DNA of 64,000 nt, taken from the NCBI GenBank assembly GCA_934476075.1, contig CAKSNH010000002.1, forward strand, positions 1-64,000, given 5' to 3'. The stretch is from an uncultured Clostridia bacterium (lineage in GTDB: Bacteria; Bacillota; Clostridia; UBA1381). Each line of letters starts with the position of its first letter. Position 1 is the first letter of the stretch. Shown here piece after piece: positions 32,459 to 41,145 of the stretch. The notes under the pieces are model-generated. The model was not told the origin of the DNA. It did not search any database and saw nothing but the letters and a program-made list of their open reading frames with translations. The position numbers were made by a program, and so were the translations under genes.

Positions 32459-33373
32459 ATGGGTACTGCAATGCGACAGGCTGTAATTGATGTTGGTTCA
32501 AACACAATTCGTACAGTTGTATATGAAATTGACGGAAAAAATTATAAAACCTTGCTTAATGAACGTGATTTTTCAAGCATAATCAGCTATATCGAGAATG
32601 AGGCATTGTCTGACGAGGGCGTGACAAAGCTCAAAGAGGTACTTACCAAAATGGTTACATTGTGCCGTCTTTTGGAGTGTGTAAAAATACATTGTTTTGC
32701 CACTGCGTCTTTGCGTAATGTAAGCAATTCGGAAAAGGTACTTTCCGATATAAAAAAGGAATTGGACCTTGACGTGGAGATTATTGCGGGAACTGATGAG
32801 GCAAAATATGATTTTGCGGGCTTGAAATCGGCGGTTGATGTTAAGGACGGCGTCGGTTTGGATTTGGGCGGCGGCAGCTGTCAGGTGTTCAGCTTTGAAA
32901 ATGGGAAATTGAATGATTGTCAGTCATTTCCGATTGGCTGTTTGAAATTATACGATAAGTTTGTTGAGGGAATTATGCCTACGCCGACAGAGGCAAAGGC
33001 GATAAAAGCATATGTGACGGAGTGTCTGAAAAATGCTCCGGAGCTTAAAAAGCTTGGGTTTGATACCGTTTATGCAATGGGCGGTTCGGCTCGTGCGGCG
33101 GCAAAGCTGCACCGTGCATTTGTCGGAAGTGAAAAGCCGATTAGCGGTTATGAGCTTACCATAAATCAAATGGACGAGCTTTGCGGTCTGATTGACGATA
33201 TGAATTTAAGCGGAGTGCGTCTTATCGCAAAGATATTGCCGGAACGTGTAAATACCATTGTTACGGGTATATTGGCTCTGAGAACGGTGTGCAAATATGT
33301 CGGAGCGGATAAGATACAGATTGTAAAAGCAGGTGTAAGAGAGGGTTTCTTATACGAAAATTTGTTAAAATAA
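32459..33373 (+). CDS. Ppx/GppA-family phosphatase
   Basis: A 304-residue member of the ASKHA exopolyphosphatase/guanosine pentaphosphatase family. AVIDVGSNTIRTVVYEID is the phosphate-1 motif, HCFATASLRNVSNSEKVL follows, GVGLDLGGGSCQVFSFENG is phosphate-2, and DTVYAMGGSARAAAKLH the adenosine motif. It is about the length of the two-domain core without the HD-like C-terminal domain. Two starts are possible (32459 and ATG 32471, four codons later). It begins three bases after hisIE and so is probably cotranscribed. It hydrolyses polyphosphate or pppGpp; which is not decided by sequence. Ends in a terminator at 33401-33428. Confidence 0.88.
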   Translation: MGTAMRQAVIDVGSNTIRTVVYEIDGKNYKTLLNERDFSSIISYIENEALSDEGVTKLKEVLTKMVTLCRLLECVKIHCFATASLRNVSNSEKVLSDIKKELDLDVEIIAGTDEAKYDFAGLKSAVDVKDGVGLDLGGGSCQVFSFENGKLNDCQSFPIGCLKLYDKFVEGIMPTPTEAKAIKAYVTECLKNAPELKKLGFDTVYAMGGSARAAAKLHRAFVGSEKPISGYELTINQMDELCGLIDDMNLSGVRLIAKILPERVNTIVTGILALRTVCKYVGADKIQIVKAGVREGFLYENLLK

Positions 33374-33400
33374 CAATCGGCAGTATGAAAGCTGTCGCAG

Positions 33401-33428
33401 AAAGGGTGCTGACATCAGTACCCTTTTT
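33401..33428 (+). terminator. Terminator after ppx/gppA-like gene
   Basis: AAAGGGTGCTGA / TCAGTACCCTTTTTT hairpin with a T-run. Confidence 0.8.
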
Positions 33429-33452
33429 TGGAATATATAAAGGAGCAGAACA

Positions 33453-35462
33453 ATGAGTTTTATTTTAAACGGAGTTACTCCATTTAATTTTGACTATACC
33501 AATTCTACCGCTGTTGACCATGCGGTGAATATATTAAACCGTGATTTTAGAAAAGTGTTCGGGAAAAGCATTTTAAAGTCTGACAATGCAAAGGTGAATT
33601 TTGTGTTTGACGGCAGTATAGAAAATGCGGAACAGTTTATTATAAATGTAAATCCGGATAACATTACTGCAAGATGTGCCGACGAGCTTGCAATGGTATA
33701 TGCAATATTGTACATGAGCCGAAATTATCTCGGTGTAAAAGATTTTTGGTTTTGGACGGAGTGCGAACCGAAAACGGCGGAATATGTTGAAATCGCCGAG
33801 GGAGAATATGTGTCGCCTGTGGTAAGGGTGCGTTACAGAGGTTGGTTTGTGAATGACGAGGTATGCCTGATTGGTTGGAGCAAGGTATATCCGCCGTCAA
33901 GAGAAATATGGGAATGTGTGTTTGAAACATTGCTGCGTTTGGGCGGAAATATGGTTATTCCGGGCACTGATTTGCCGAGGAGCGGAGAACACTTTGATAT
34001 TGCGACCGAGATGGGATTGTACATAACGCATCATCATGCAGAGCCTTTGGGCGGAGAGATGTTCCTTCGTGCATATCCCGACAAGGACGCAAGCTATGAC
34101 AAGTATCCGGAATTGTTTGAGAAACTGTGGGCGGACGCTATCGAGAAAAACAAGAACAAGAAAATTGTGTGGACATTGGGATTTAGGGGACAGGGCGACG
34201 CTCCGTTCTGGCACAATGACCCGAAATATGATACTCCCGAAAGCAGAGCGGAGGTCATTATGCGTGTGATAGACAAGCAGTATAAGATGATTTGCGAGAA
34301 GGTAGAAAATCCTGTTTGTGCGGTGTATTTGTACGGCGAAATTACCGAATTGTATGAGGGCGGATATTTGAAACTGCCTAAAAAATTCATAAAGATATGG
34401 TCGGATAACGGATACGGCAAGATGGTTACAAGACGGCAGGGAAACCATAATCCGAGAGTAAAATCCTTACCGGCGGAGGACGGAAAACACGGACTGTATT
34501 ATCATATTACATTCCATGATTTGCAGGCGTCAAGCCATTTGTCGCTGTTGGCAAATCCGCCAGAATTTGTGAATGATGAATTGGATACCGCATTCAAAGC
34601 AGGTGCGTCGGAATATTTGCTGTTAAATTCGGGAAATATCCGTCCGCACATATATATGCTTGATTTGGTAAGCAAAATATGGACGGGCGGAAAAGCGGAT
34701 ATTGCACAGTTTAAAAAGGAATTTTCGGATAAATATTTACATTCCGAAAAGGCGATAGAATGTTACAATGATTATTTTAAAACTACGCTTAAATACGGTG
34801 AGAATTACGATGACAGAGCAGGTGATGAATTTTTCTATCATCCGGCAAGAAGTATATTGACAAATTGGGCAAAGGGCAATACCGAGAATACCGATGATGC
34901 ACTTATCTGGGCAACGGGTGAAGTGGATTTTGAAAGCCAGATAAAATGGTTTATGGATAAGTGCGGTGAGGTTATACCTAAATTTGAAAAATTGGCGGAA
35001 AAGTGTGCGTGTGTGTCGGAAATGCTGGAAAGCGACAGAAAAGTATTCTTTGACGATAATATAAATTTTCAGGTGAAACTGCATTTGTCGGGAGCAAAAG
35101 GGCTGTATACGCTTTGCAAAGCATTTTTGGAGTTTAAGGAAAACAAGTATGAAAGATGTTTTGTGACGCTTACCGACGCTATGGCGGAATATCAAGCCGG
35201 ACTTGATGAGATGCACAAGGGCGAGCATGATAAGTGGGAGAATTTTTACAGTGCCGATTGGCTTATAAATGTACAGGTTACAATATATGCACTTGATTCT
35301 ATGAGGAAATATATACGTTTGATTGATGACGGACCGCATTTCTTTAAATGGTTTAAGAATAATGTAATGCCCGAAACGGAACGTCAGATATATCTTGAAA
35401 ATACGCAAAGACGTACGCTGTCGGACGATGAATTGGCAGAGAAACTGCGTGAGGTATTGTAA
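33453..35462 (+). CDS. Glycoside hydrolase resembling family GH115
   Basis: A 669-residue cytoplasmic protein with no signal peptide. After an N-terminal alpha/beta domain (about 1-110) comes VVRVRYRGWFVNDEVCLIGW, characteristic of GH115 alpha-glucuronidase-type proteins, then LLRLGGNMVIPGTD, GLYITHHHAEPLGGEMFLRA, IVWTLGFRGQGDAPFWHNDP and HDLQASSHLSLLANPP. GH115 enzymes remove (4-O-methyl)glucuronic acid from xylan. This one lacks the C-terminal beta-domain region of full-length members (often 800-1000 residues). AAGGAG precedes the ATG. It is monocistronic, between two terminators. Family moderately firm; the exact substrate may differ. Confidence 0.75.
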   Translation: MSFILNGVTPFNFDYTNSTAVDHAVNILNRDFRKVFGKSILKSDNAKVNFVFDGSIENAEQFIINVNPDNITARCADELAMVYAILYMSRNYLGVKDFWFWTECEPKTAEYVEIAEGEYVSPVVRVRYRGWFVNDEVCLIGWSKVYPPSREIWECVFETLLRLGGNMVIPGTDLPRSGEHFDIATEMGLYITHHHAEPLGGEMFLRAYPDKDASYDKYPELFEKLWADAIEKNKNKKIVWTLGFRGQGDAPFWHNDPKYDTPESRAEVIMRVIDKQYKMICEKVENPVCAVYLYGEITELYEGGYLKLPKKFIKIWSDNGYGKMVTRRQGNHNPRVKSLPAEDGKHGLYYHITFHDLQASSHLSLLANPPEFVNDELDTAFKAGASEYLLLNSGNIRPHIYMLDLVSKIWTGGKADIAQFKKEFSDKYLHSEKAIECYNDYFKTTLKYGENYDDRAGDEFFYHPARSILTNWAKGNTENTDDALIWATGEVDFESQIKWFMDKCGEVIPKFEKLAEKCACVSEMLESDRKVFFDDNINFQVKLHLSGAKGLYTLCKAFLEFKENKYERCFVTLTDAMAEYQAGLDEMHKGEHDKWENFYSADWLINVQVTIYALDSMRKYIRLIDDGPHFFKWFKNNVMPETERQIYLENTQRRTLSDDELAEKLREVL

Positions 35463-35477
35463 AAATAAAGTTGATTA

Positions 35478-35519
35478 TAACAAACAAAACACACCAAATG
35501 GTGTGTTTTGTTTGTTATG
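35478..35519. terminator. Perfect bidirectional terminator
   Basis: Two 19-bp perfect arms (35478-35496 and 35501-35519), loop AAAT. Serves the GH115-like gene (plus) and the SHOCT gene (minus). Confidence 0.9.
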
Positions 35520-35525
35520 CGGAAA

Positions 35526-36215
35526 TTACATTTTTGCGAGTAAATCTGCTTTCTTTGCGGCAAACTCATTTTCGTCCAGTACACCTAAATCACGAAGTTC
35601 GGTTAGTTTTTTCAGCTGTGTCGGAATATCGTCGGCATGATTATTATTTTCGTTGTTTTCGCCTTGGAATTTATCCAATATACCATTTTGACGCAATATA
35701 TCTATAAATTCACGGCATTTTCCGGCTTGACCGTAGATTGAAACTCCTGTAAGCATTTCAAGTCGTAGAACAACATCGGGTTTGCCACCGTCTGTATAAG
35801 TGATTTCAATATTATTTTTTTGTTCCATGGCTTTCATGTCACTTGAAGAACTCGACAATAGCCACTCGACATTTGATATTGTTCGTTCGACAATTTCTAC
35901 TTTTTTTACGTTTTCATACGGAATACTAAAATCCGTAAACCATTTTTTTGATACAGGTCCTTTTTTTAAATAGAAGCAATCGGGCATAATATTCAGACCG
36001 ATACTTTCACAGATATCCCCTTTGGGATATTCGATTAAACCGCCTATGTAGATAATGTCATATTTTTTTATTGCACCTTCCATAGGTGCTTTGTCCGCAT
36101 CACGTTCCTTTTTTGAATCTTGAAGTGATTGTTTTACATCACCGCAAGTTTTGACAAGGCTGTCCTTTGCGTGGTTGAGTGTGTCGAAAATTTTGTCTTT
36201 ATCAAATAGTCCCAT
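35526..36215 (-). CDS. SHOCT-domain protein
   Basis: A 229-residue soluble protein. The C-terminal 35 residues, IPTQLKKLTELRDLGVLDEN followed by EFAAKKADLLAKM, are a SHOCT oligomerisation domain. The middle (about 55-165) resembles a PH-like or GRAM-like beta domain: DCFYLKKGPVSKKWFTDFSI, PYENVKKVEIVERTI and IEITYTDGGKPDVVLRLE. The N-terminus is charged and helical. GGGGTTTTAATA precedes the ATG, a weak ribosome site. No functional partner is adjacent. Role unknown; SHOCT proteins often sit at membranes or in homo-oligomers. Confidence 0.75.
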   Translation of the reverse strand: MGLFDKDKIFDTLNHAKDSLVKTCGDVKQSLQDSKKERDADKAPMEGAIKKYDIIYIGGLIEYPKGDICESIGLNIMPDCFYLKKGPVSKKWFTDFSIPYENVKKVEIVERTISNVEWLLSSSSSDMKAMEQKNNIEITYTDGGKPDVVLRLEMLTGVSIYGQAGKCREFIDILRQNGILDKFQGENNENNNHADDIPTQLKKLTELRDLGVLDENEFAAKKADLLAKM

Positions 36216-36383
36216 TATTAAAACCCCTTTTCTGTTGTTTTTTGTATTTTCATTATAAAATATGCAGCGGACAGATATATGTCTTAGTAAAAATATATAT
36301 ATTTTAAAATGTTTTGGGTTGTAATATTTTTTATAATTTAGTATAATAGAATTATATTATTGTGATAGGACTGGTATTTGTAA

Positions 36384-37076
36384 ATGAAATGCAAAAGATG
36401 TGGAGCAAAAATTGAAAAAGGTACTTACTTTTGTGATAAATGCGGACAGTCGATAGGTACTGTTTCGGAAATACAGGAATATATGCAGGCGGAGAGCAAA
36501 AAGAAAAAACTGTGTATATGGAGTGTTATATTGGCGGTGCTTATTGTGCTTGGTGTGGGATATAATGTGTTTAACCATATGTCGGGCGGAAACCAAACGG
36601 TGCTATCCTCAAAGCCGACAGCCGAGCCGATGCAGACGCCCCAAACCGTGCTGCCGCAAAATACGTCCGAGCCGGCAGACAATATTGTTGCAGAACCAAC
36701 CGCCGAGCCTGTGGCAGAACCGACTGTTGAGCCAACCCAAGAACCTGCACCTGAGCCGACAGCCGAACCTGTTCCGACAGAAAAACCGGCAAAAGAAAAT
36801 GTGTATTTATACCCTTCGGATACAAAGGAATTTACAAGAGAATATTTGGAGTCGCTTGACAGAATACAGGCGAGATTGGCAAGAAATGAATTGTATGCCC
36901 GTCATGGTATGGTGTTCGGCATTAGAGAACTGCAAAAGTATTTTGCAAAACAGGAATGGTACGAGCCTGACTATGATATAACGGAAAATCAGATTTATGA
37001 GGGATTTAGCGATATTGAACGCAAAAATCACAGAATGATTGTAGAGTATGAAAAGGAAAAAGGCTGGGCAGAATAA
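36384..37076 (+). CDS. Zinc-ribbon membrane protein with YARHG domain
   Basis: A 230-residue protein. An N-terminal zinc ribbon (CKRCGAKIEKGTYFCDKCGQ) is followed by a charged linker, one transmembrane helix (about 46-64, LCIWSVILAVLIVLGVGYNV), a Pro/Thr/Glu-rich stretch with PTAEPV units (about 72-135) and a C-terminal YARHG domain (LARNELYARHGMVFGIRELQ, then YFAKQEWYEP). The layout suggests a cytoplasmic zinc ribbon and an extracellular YARHG domain. The YARHG function is unknown. Monocistronic; terminator at 37088-37130. Confidence 0.85.
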   Translation: MKCKRCGAKIEKGTYFCDKCGQSIGTVSEIQEYMQAESKKKKLCIWSVILAVLIVLGVGYNVFNHMSGGNQTVLSSKPTAEPMQTPQTVLPQNTSEPADNIVAEPTAEPVAEPTVEPTQEPAPEPTAEPVPTEKPAKENVYLYPSDTKEFTREYLESLDRIQARLARNELYARHGMVFGIRELQKYFAKQEWYEPDYDITENQIYEGFSDIERKNHRMIVEYEKEKGWAE

Positions 37077-37087
37077 GACGTAGAAAG

Positions 37088-37130
37088 AAAAAGATGGTGT
37101 GGAAATTTAAATTTTTTACACCATCTTTTT
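37088..37130 (+). terminator. Terminator after the YARHG gene
   Basis: AAAAAGATGGTGT (37088-37100) / ACACCATCTTTTT (37118-37130). Confidence 0.88.
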
Positions 37131-37246
37131 GTGATTTGAACTTTTTGTGCTAAAATTTTATGTTTTGTATTGTACTTTGAGAGGAAATAATATATAATTA
37201 TATAGTATATTCAAAATTGTATTAATTAGAAAGAGTGAATTACATA

Positions 37247-37741
37247 ATGTTTAATATAGTATTGGTTGAACCGGAGATACCGCAGAATACAGGCAATATC
37301 GCCCGTACCTGTGCGGCAACGGGGAGCAGGCTGCATATAGTAAAGCCTATGGGGTTTGAAATCGACGACAAAAAGCTGAAACGTGCCGGACTTGATTACT
37401 GGCATTTGCTGGGTGTTCAGTATTACGAGAATTTGGCTGACTTTTTTGAAAAGAACAGGGACGGACGTTTTTTCTACGGGACTACAAAAGGTCTTAACAT
37501 ACACAGTGATGTGGAATTTAAGGACGGCGATTATCTTGTGTTCGGCAAGGAAACAAAGGGTTTGCCCGAAGAACTGCTGCATGACAACAAAGAACAGTGC
37601 ATAAGAATACCTATGATTGACGAGGCGAGAAGTCTTAACTTGTCCAATTCGGTTGCGATTGTCGTGTATGAGGCACTCCGCCAGACGGGATATGAAAGCC
37701 TTAAAACGGCGGGAAGTCTGACTAAATTTGATTGGGATTAA
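37247..37741 (+). CDS. trmL: tRNA (cytidine/uridine-34-2'-O)-methyltransferase TrmL
   Basis: A 164-residue SPOUT methyltransferase. It opens with MFNIVLVEPEIPQNTGNIAR, continues with LVFGKETKGLPEELL in the knot, and ends with IPMIDEARSLNLSNSVAIVV, the AdoMet-binding motifs of the TrmL/YibK group. It modifies the wobble ribose of some tRNA-Leu species. ATG 37247 is chosen over the GTG 12 bases upstream, because family members begin at MFNIVL. It is followed 10 bp later by the DegV gene, with AAGGAG at the junction. Confidence 0.93.
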   Translation: MFNIVLVEPEIPQNTGNIARTCAATGSRLHIVKPMGFEIDDKKLKRAGLDYWHLLGVQYYENLADFFEKNRDGRFFYGTTKGLNIHSDVEFKDGDYLVFGKETKGLPEELLHDNKEQCIRIPMIDEARSLNLSNSVAIVVYEALRQTGYESLKTAGSLTKFDWD

Positions 37742-37751
37742 GGAGAAATAT

Positions 37752-38615
37752 ATGTCTAAAATAAAAATTATCGCTGACAGCGGTGCTGATATACCAAATG
37801 ATTTGGTACAAAAGTATGATATAGAGATATTCTCTTTTTTGAGCATTTTCGGAGAGGATACATATGTATCGGGTGTGGAACTTGACAGCAAGGCATTTTT
37901 TAAAAAGCTTGAAGAAACGGGCATTATCCCGACTACCGCCCAGACTCCGTATACGGAAATGGACGAAAAGATAAGAAAATACGCTGATGAATACGACAGT
38001 GTAATTGTGTTCACGCTGTCGTCAAAGGCAAGCGGACAAAATAACACGCTGCAAATGATTAAACGTGATATTTTGGAGGAAAATCCGAATGTGGATATAC
38101 GAATTGTGGACAGTATGTCCTTTACAATAGGTATCGGCATGGGCGTTGTGTATGCGGCAGAACTGGCACAGAGCGGTGCGTCTGCCGATGAAATTGTGGA
38201 AAAAGCAACGGAATATATAAACAGCTGGGACGTATATTTCTTGGTGGACAATTTGAAATATCTTGAAAAAGGCGGACGAATTAATAAAGCGAGTGCCATA
38301 ATAGGCGGTCTGCTTGATATAAAGCCGGTTTTGTCAATCAGAAACGGATTGGTCGAGGCGGTTGACAAGTTCAGAGGCAAGAAAAATCTTGCGAAAAAAT
38401 TGATTAACAAGATAAAAGAAAATCCCGATTTTGACCCGTCGGCAAATCAGTTTGCCGTTGTTCATGCAAATGAGCAGATGGGCGAAGAAATGGTTTCGCT
38501 GCTTAAACAGGAATTTGAAAATTGCGAAATCGTGATGTACAACGAATTGGGTGCGATTATCGGTACTCATACAGGTCCCGATATGGTGGGAGTATTCTTT
38601 AAAAAGAAAAAATAA
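37752..38615 (+). CDS. DegV family fatty-acid-binding protein
   Basis: A 287-residue DegV protein. MSKIKIIADSGADIPNDLVQ is the characteristic start, TGIIPTTAQTPYTEMDE follows with the SQPS-like loop, and VYFLVDNLKYLEKGGRINKA plus GGLLDIKPVLSIRNGLVEAV lie in the second domain. DegV/FakB-type proteins bind acyl chains and present them to a kinase (FakA); no fakA gene is in the window. AAGGAG lies six bases before ATG 37752. It is the second gene of the trmL-degV pair, directly followed by the mutase gene. Confidence 0.92.
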   Translation: MSKIKIIADSGADIPNDLVQKYDIEIFSFLSIFGEDTYVSGVELDSKAFFKKLEETGIIPTTAQTPYTEMDEKIRKYADEYDSVIVFTLSSKASGQNNTLQMIKRDILEENPNVDIRIVDSMSFTIGIGMGVVYAAELAQSGASADEIVEKATEYINSWDVYFLVDNLKYLEKGGRINKASAIIGGLLDIKPVLSIRNGLVEAVDKFRGKKNLAKKLINKIKENPDFDPSANQFAVVHANEQMGEEMVSLLKQEFENCEIVMYNELGAIIGTHTGPDMVGVFFKKKK

Positions 38616-38674
38616 CGGTGTTTGCCGAATATATATACAAAATGCAGTATGCACAGATGAAAGGATTGATTGAT

Positions 38675-39883
38675 ATGAAATATATTGTTATTTTGGGCGA
38701 TGGTATGGCGGATTTCCCTATTGAGAAAATCGGCGGAAAGACTCCGCTTGATGTGGCAAAAAAGCCTAATATGGATTACATGGCGTCAAAAGGCGAGGTC
38801 GGTATGGTTAAGACTGTTGCGGACGGTATGAAGCCGGGCAGTGACGTGGCAAACCTTGCGGTTATGGGATATGACTCAAAGAAATACTACACAGGACGTT
38901 CTCCGCTTGAAGCGGCAAGCATCGGCGTACCGCTTAAAGATGATGACATCACTTTCCGCTGCAACATAGTTACATTATCCGATGAAGAAAACTATGAGGA
39001 CAAGACAATGCTTGATTACAGCAGCGGTGAAATTTCAACGGAGGAAGCGGCAGAACTTATAAAAGCTGTTGCGAAAGAATTGGACACAGACGTGATTAAG
39101 TTCCACAGCGGTATCAGCTATCGTCATTTGACGGTTTGGAACGGTGGTTCTTTGAATGTAGAACTTACTCCTCCGCATGATATTTCAGATAAAAAGATTA
39201 AGGACTATTTGCCTAAGGGCGACGGTGCGGACGTTATTCTTGACATGATGAAAAAGAGTGAGAAAATTTTAAAAAACCACCCTGTAAACAAGGCAAGAAT
39301 TGCGGCAGGCAAAAATCCGGCTACATCAATCTGGATTTGGGGCGAAGGTTCAAAGCCTATGGTTGACAATTTTGAGAAAAAATTCGGCAAAAAGGGCAGC
39401 GTAATTTCTGCGGTAGACCTTATCAAGGGTATTGCAAAATGTGCTGGAATGAACAGTATTGACGTAGAGGGTGCTACGGGTAACTATGACACCAACTTTG
39501 ACGGCAAGGCACAAGCCGCTCTTGACGCTGTAACGGGCGACAGCGATTTTGTGTATGTGCATATGGAAGCACCTGACGAATGTGGTCACCACGGCGATTT
39601 GGAGCATAAGATTTATTCTATCGAAATGATAGACGAAAAGGTTATCGGATTTTTGAGAAAAGCTCTTGCGGACAAGGGTATTGACTACAAGATGATGATT
39701 TTGCCCGACCACCCGACTCCGGTGTCGATAAAAACTCACGTTTCAGACCCTGTACCGTACATTATCTATGACAGTACAAAAGAGGCTGACAGCGGTGTTA
39801 CTTATTCGGAATCACAGGCGAAAACAACAGGCAAGTATGTTGAAGAAGGTTATACATTGATGGAACATTTCCTGAATGATTAA
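38675..39883 (+). CDS. apgM: Cofactor-independent phosphoglycerate mutase, archaeal type
   Basis: A 402-residue enzyme interconverting 3- and 2-phosphoglycerate. MKYIVILGDGMADFPIEKIG holds the first metal Asp, GSDVANLAVMGYDSKKYYTG the catalytic serine region, and YVHMEAPDECGHHGDLEHK plus ILPDHPTPVSIKTHVSDPV the remaining metal ligands. Start ATG 38675 with AAAGGA nine bases upstream; earlier ATGs in frame have no family support. It provides a glycolytic step together with gap at 49157. It is cotranscribed with degV or follows by 59 bp. Confidence 0.93.
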   Translation: MKYIVILGDGMADFPIEKIGGKTPLDVAKKPNMDYMASKGEVGMVKTVADGMKPGSDVANLAVMGYDSKKYYTGRSPLEAASIGVPLKDDDITFRCNIVTLSDEENYEDKTMLDYSSGEISTEEAAELIKAVAKELDTDVIKFHSGISYRHLTVWNGGSLNVELTPPHDISDKKIKDYLPKGDGADVILDMMKKSEKILKNHPVNKARIAAGKNPATSIWIWGEGSKPMVDNFEKKFGKKGSVISAVDLIKGIAKCAGMNSIDVEGATGNYDTNFDGKAQAALDAVTGDSDFVYVHMEAPDECGHHGDLEHKIYSIEMIDEKVIGFLRKALADKGIDYKMMILPDHPTPVSIKTHVSDPVPYIIYDSTKEADSGVTYSESQAKTTGKYVEEGYTLMEHFLND

Positions 39884-39916
39884 TTTGGCTGTAAGACGGA
39901 TTGGGGGGGAAGACTT

Positions 39917-41116
39917 ATTAGATTTAATAAAACAGGTACTCTCAAATTATTATTGGCAGTTATTTTTTCGATATTGGTGATTGTCGGCGTATACTTTTCT
40001 ATGCCGAAGATAGTTCAGTTTGTGGGATTTGTGATAAAACTGTTTCTGCCGTTTATATTCGGCTATTTGTTCTCGCTGCTCGTAAATCCTCTTGCGGATT
40101 TTTTGCAGAAGAAATTGAAATTGCCGAGGGGATTGTCGGCGGTGTTGGTAATTATTCTGACGGTCGGCGTTTTGGGAAGTATAATAACATTCGGTATCTA
40201 CAAATTGATTGATGAGATACGAAACTTGTATGTGCAGTTCCCGATACTGTATGAAAATGCACAGGCGAGTTTTCATGAATTGTCGGCAAAATGGGGTGTG
40301 GTTTATGCAAATCTGCCCGAAAATATACAGGCGGTGTTCACCAACATATTTGAAGATATATCTATCAAAATAGCGAATGCGATAAACAATAAATCATCAC
40401 CGATTGTTGAGTATGCCGGCGGATTTGCAAAAAGTCTGCCGAGCATATTTATAGGGGTTATCGTTTTTATACTTTCATCGTTTTTTATGGTGTCAGACCC
40501 CGAAAATACATCGAAGATGGTGCATCGGTTATTGCCGAAAAAAACGCATGAACGCTTTCATCTGCTTGGTATGGAGATACAAAAGTATTTGGGCGGATAT
40601 GTCAAGGCACAATGTATAATCATGAGCATTGCTTTTGTGATTATCTTTACGGGATTAACTATTTTGGGAGTTGATTACGCACTGCTTATTGCATTGGGAA
40701 TTGCGGTATTTGACGCACTGCCGTTTTTCGGCAGCGGTGCGATTTTGTGGCCGTGGGCGATTATAAGTTTTATCAATGCCGAATATAAGGTCGGTGTGGG
40801 ACTTATTATTATCTATTTTGCGGTGCTGTTTACACGGCAGATGATTGAGCCGAAAATAGTAAGCCAGAATATCGGTATGCCGCCGCTTGCAACGCTTATG
40901 TCGATGTATATCGGATACAGAGTGTTCAGCGTGGGCGGATTGATTTTAGGTCCGCTTGTGATGATGCTATGCGTCAGCCTATACAAGGCGAATATATTTG
41001 AAAAGCCAATTCAATGGGGCAAAAATATAGTGAATTACTTTAAAAAAGAATTTAAAAATTTACATGATACATTTTTTCCGCCGGAACAGGAGAATGAAGA
41101 ACATTCAGATAAATAG
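39917..41116 (+). CDS. AI-2E family transporter, probably with a non-AUG start
   Basis: A membrane protein of about 399 residues in the AI-2E/PerM family, with eight predicted helices; SRQMIEPKIV-like FTRQMIEPKIVSQNIGMPPL and ATLMSMYIGYRVFSVGGLIL are diagnostic. Members transport diverse solutes or act in Na+(Li+)/H+ antiport. No ATG opens the frame. The frame is open back to the previous stop codon (39881). TTG 39953 (LAVIFSILV) lacks a ribosome site and would cut the N-terminal basic segment. ATT 39917 (IRFNKTGTLKLLLAV) has GGGGGGA about seven bases upstream and gives a normal N-terminus, so an AUU start is my preferred reading. metG follows 29 bp later. Confidence 0.82.
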   Translation: MRFNKTGTLKLLLAVIFSILVIVGVYFSMPKIVQFVGFVIKLFLPFIFGYLFSLLVNPLADFLQKKLKLPRGLSAVLVIILTVGVLGSIITFGIYKLIDEIRNLYVQFPILYENAQASFHELSAKWGVVYANLPENIQAVFTNIFEDISIKIANAINNKSSPIVEYAGGFAKSLPSIFIGVIVFILSSFFMVSDPENTSKMVHRLLPKKTHERFHLLGMEIQKYLGGYVKAQCIIMSIAFVIIFTGLTILGVDYALLIALGIAVFDALPFFGSGAILWPWAIISFINAEYKVGVGLIIIYFAVLFTRQMIEPKIVSQNIGMPPLATLMSMYIGYRVFSVGGLILGPLVMMLCVSLYKANIFEKPIQWGKNIVNYFKKEFKNLHDTFFPPEQENEEHSDK

Positions 41117-41145
41117 TGTAAATTTATTAGGGAAGGATTGATAAG

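Noticed and set aside
36600..36790. Repeated PTAEP/PTxEP codons as a CRISPR-like or tandem DNA repeat
   Set aside because: The units are short and variable and lie in frame in a protein linker.
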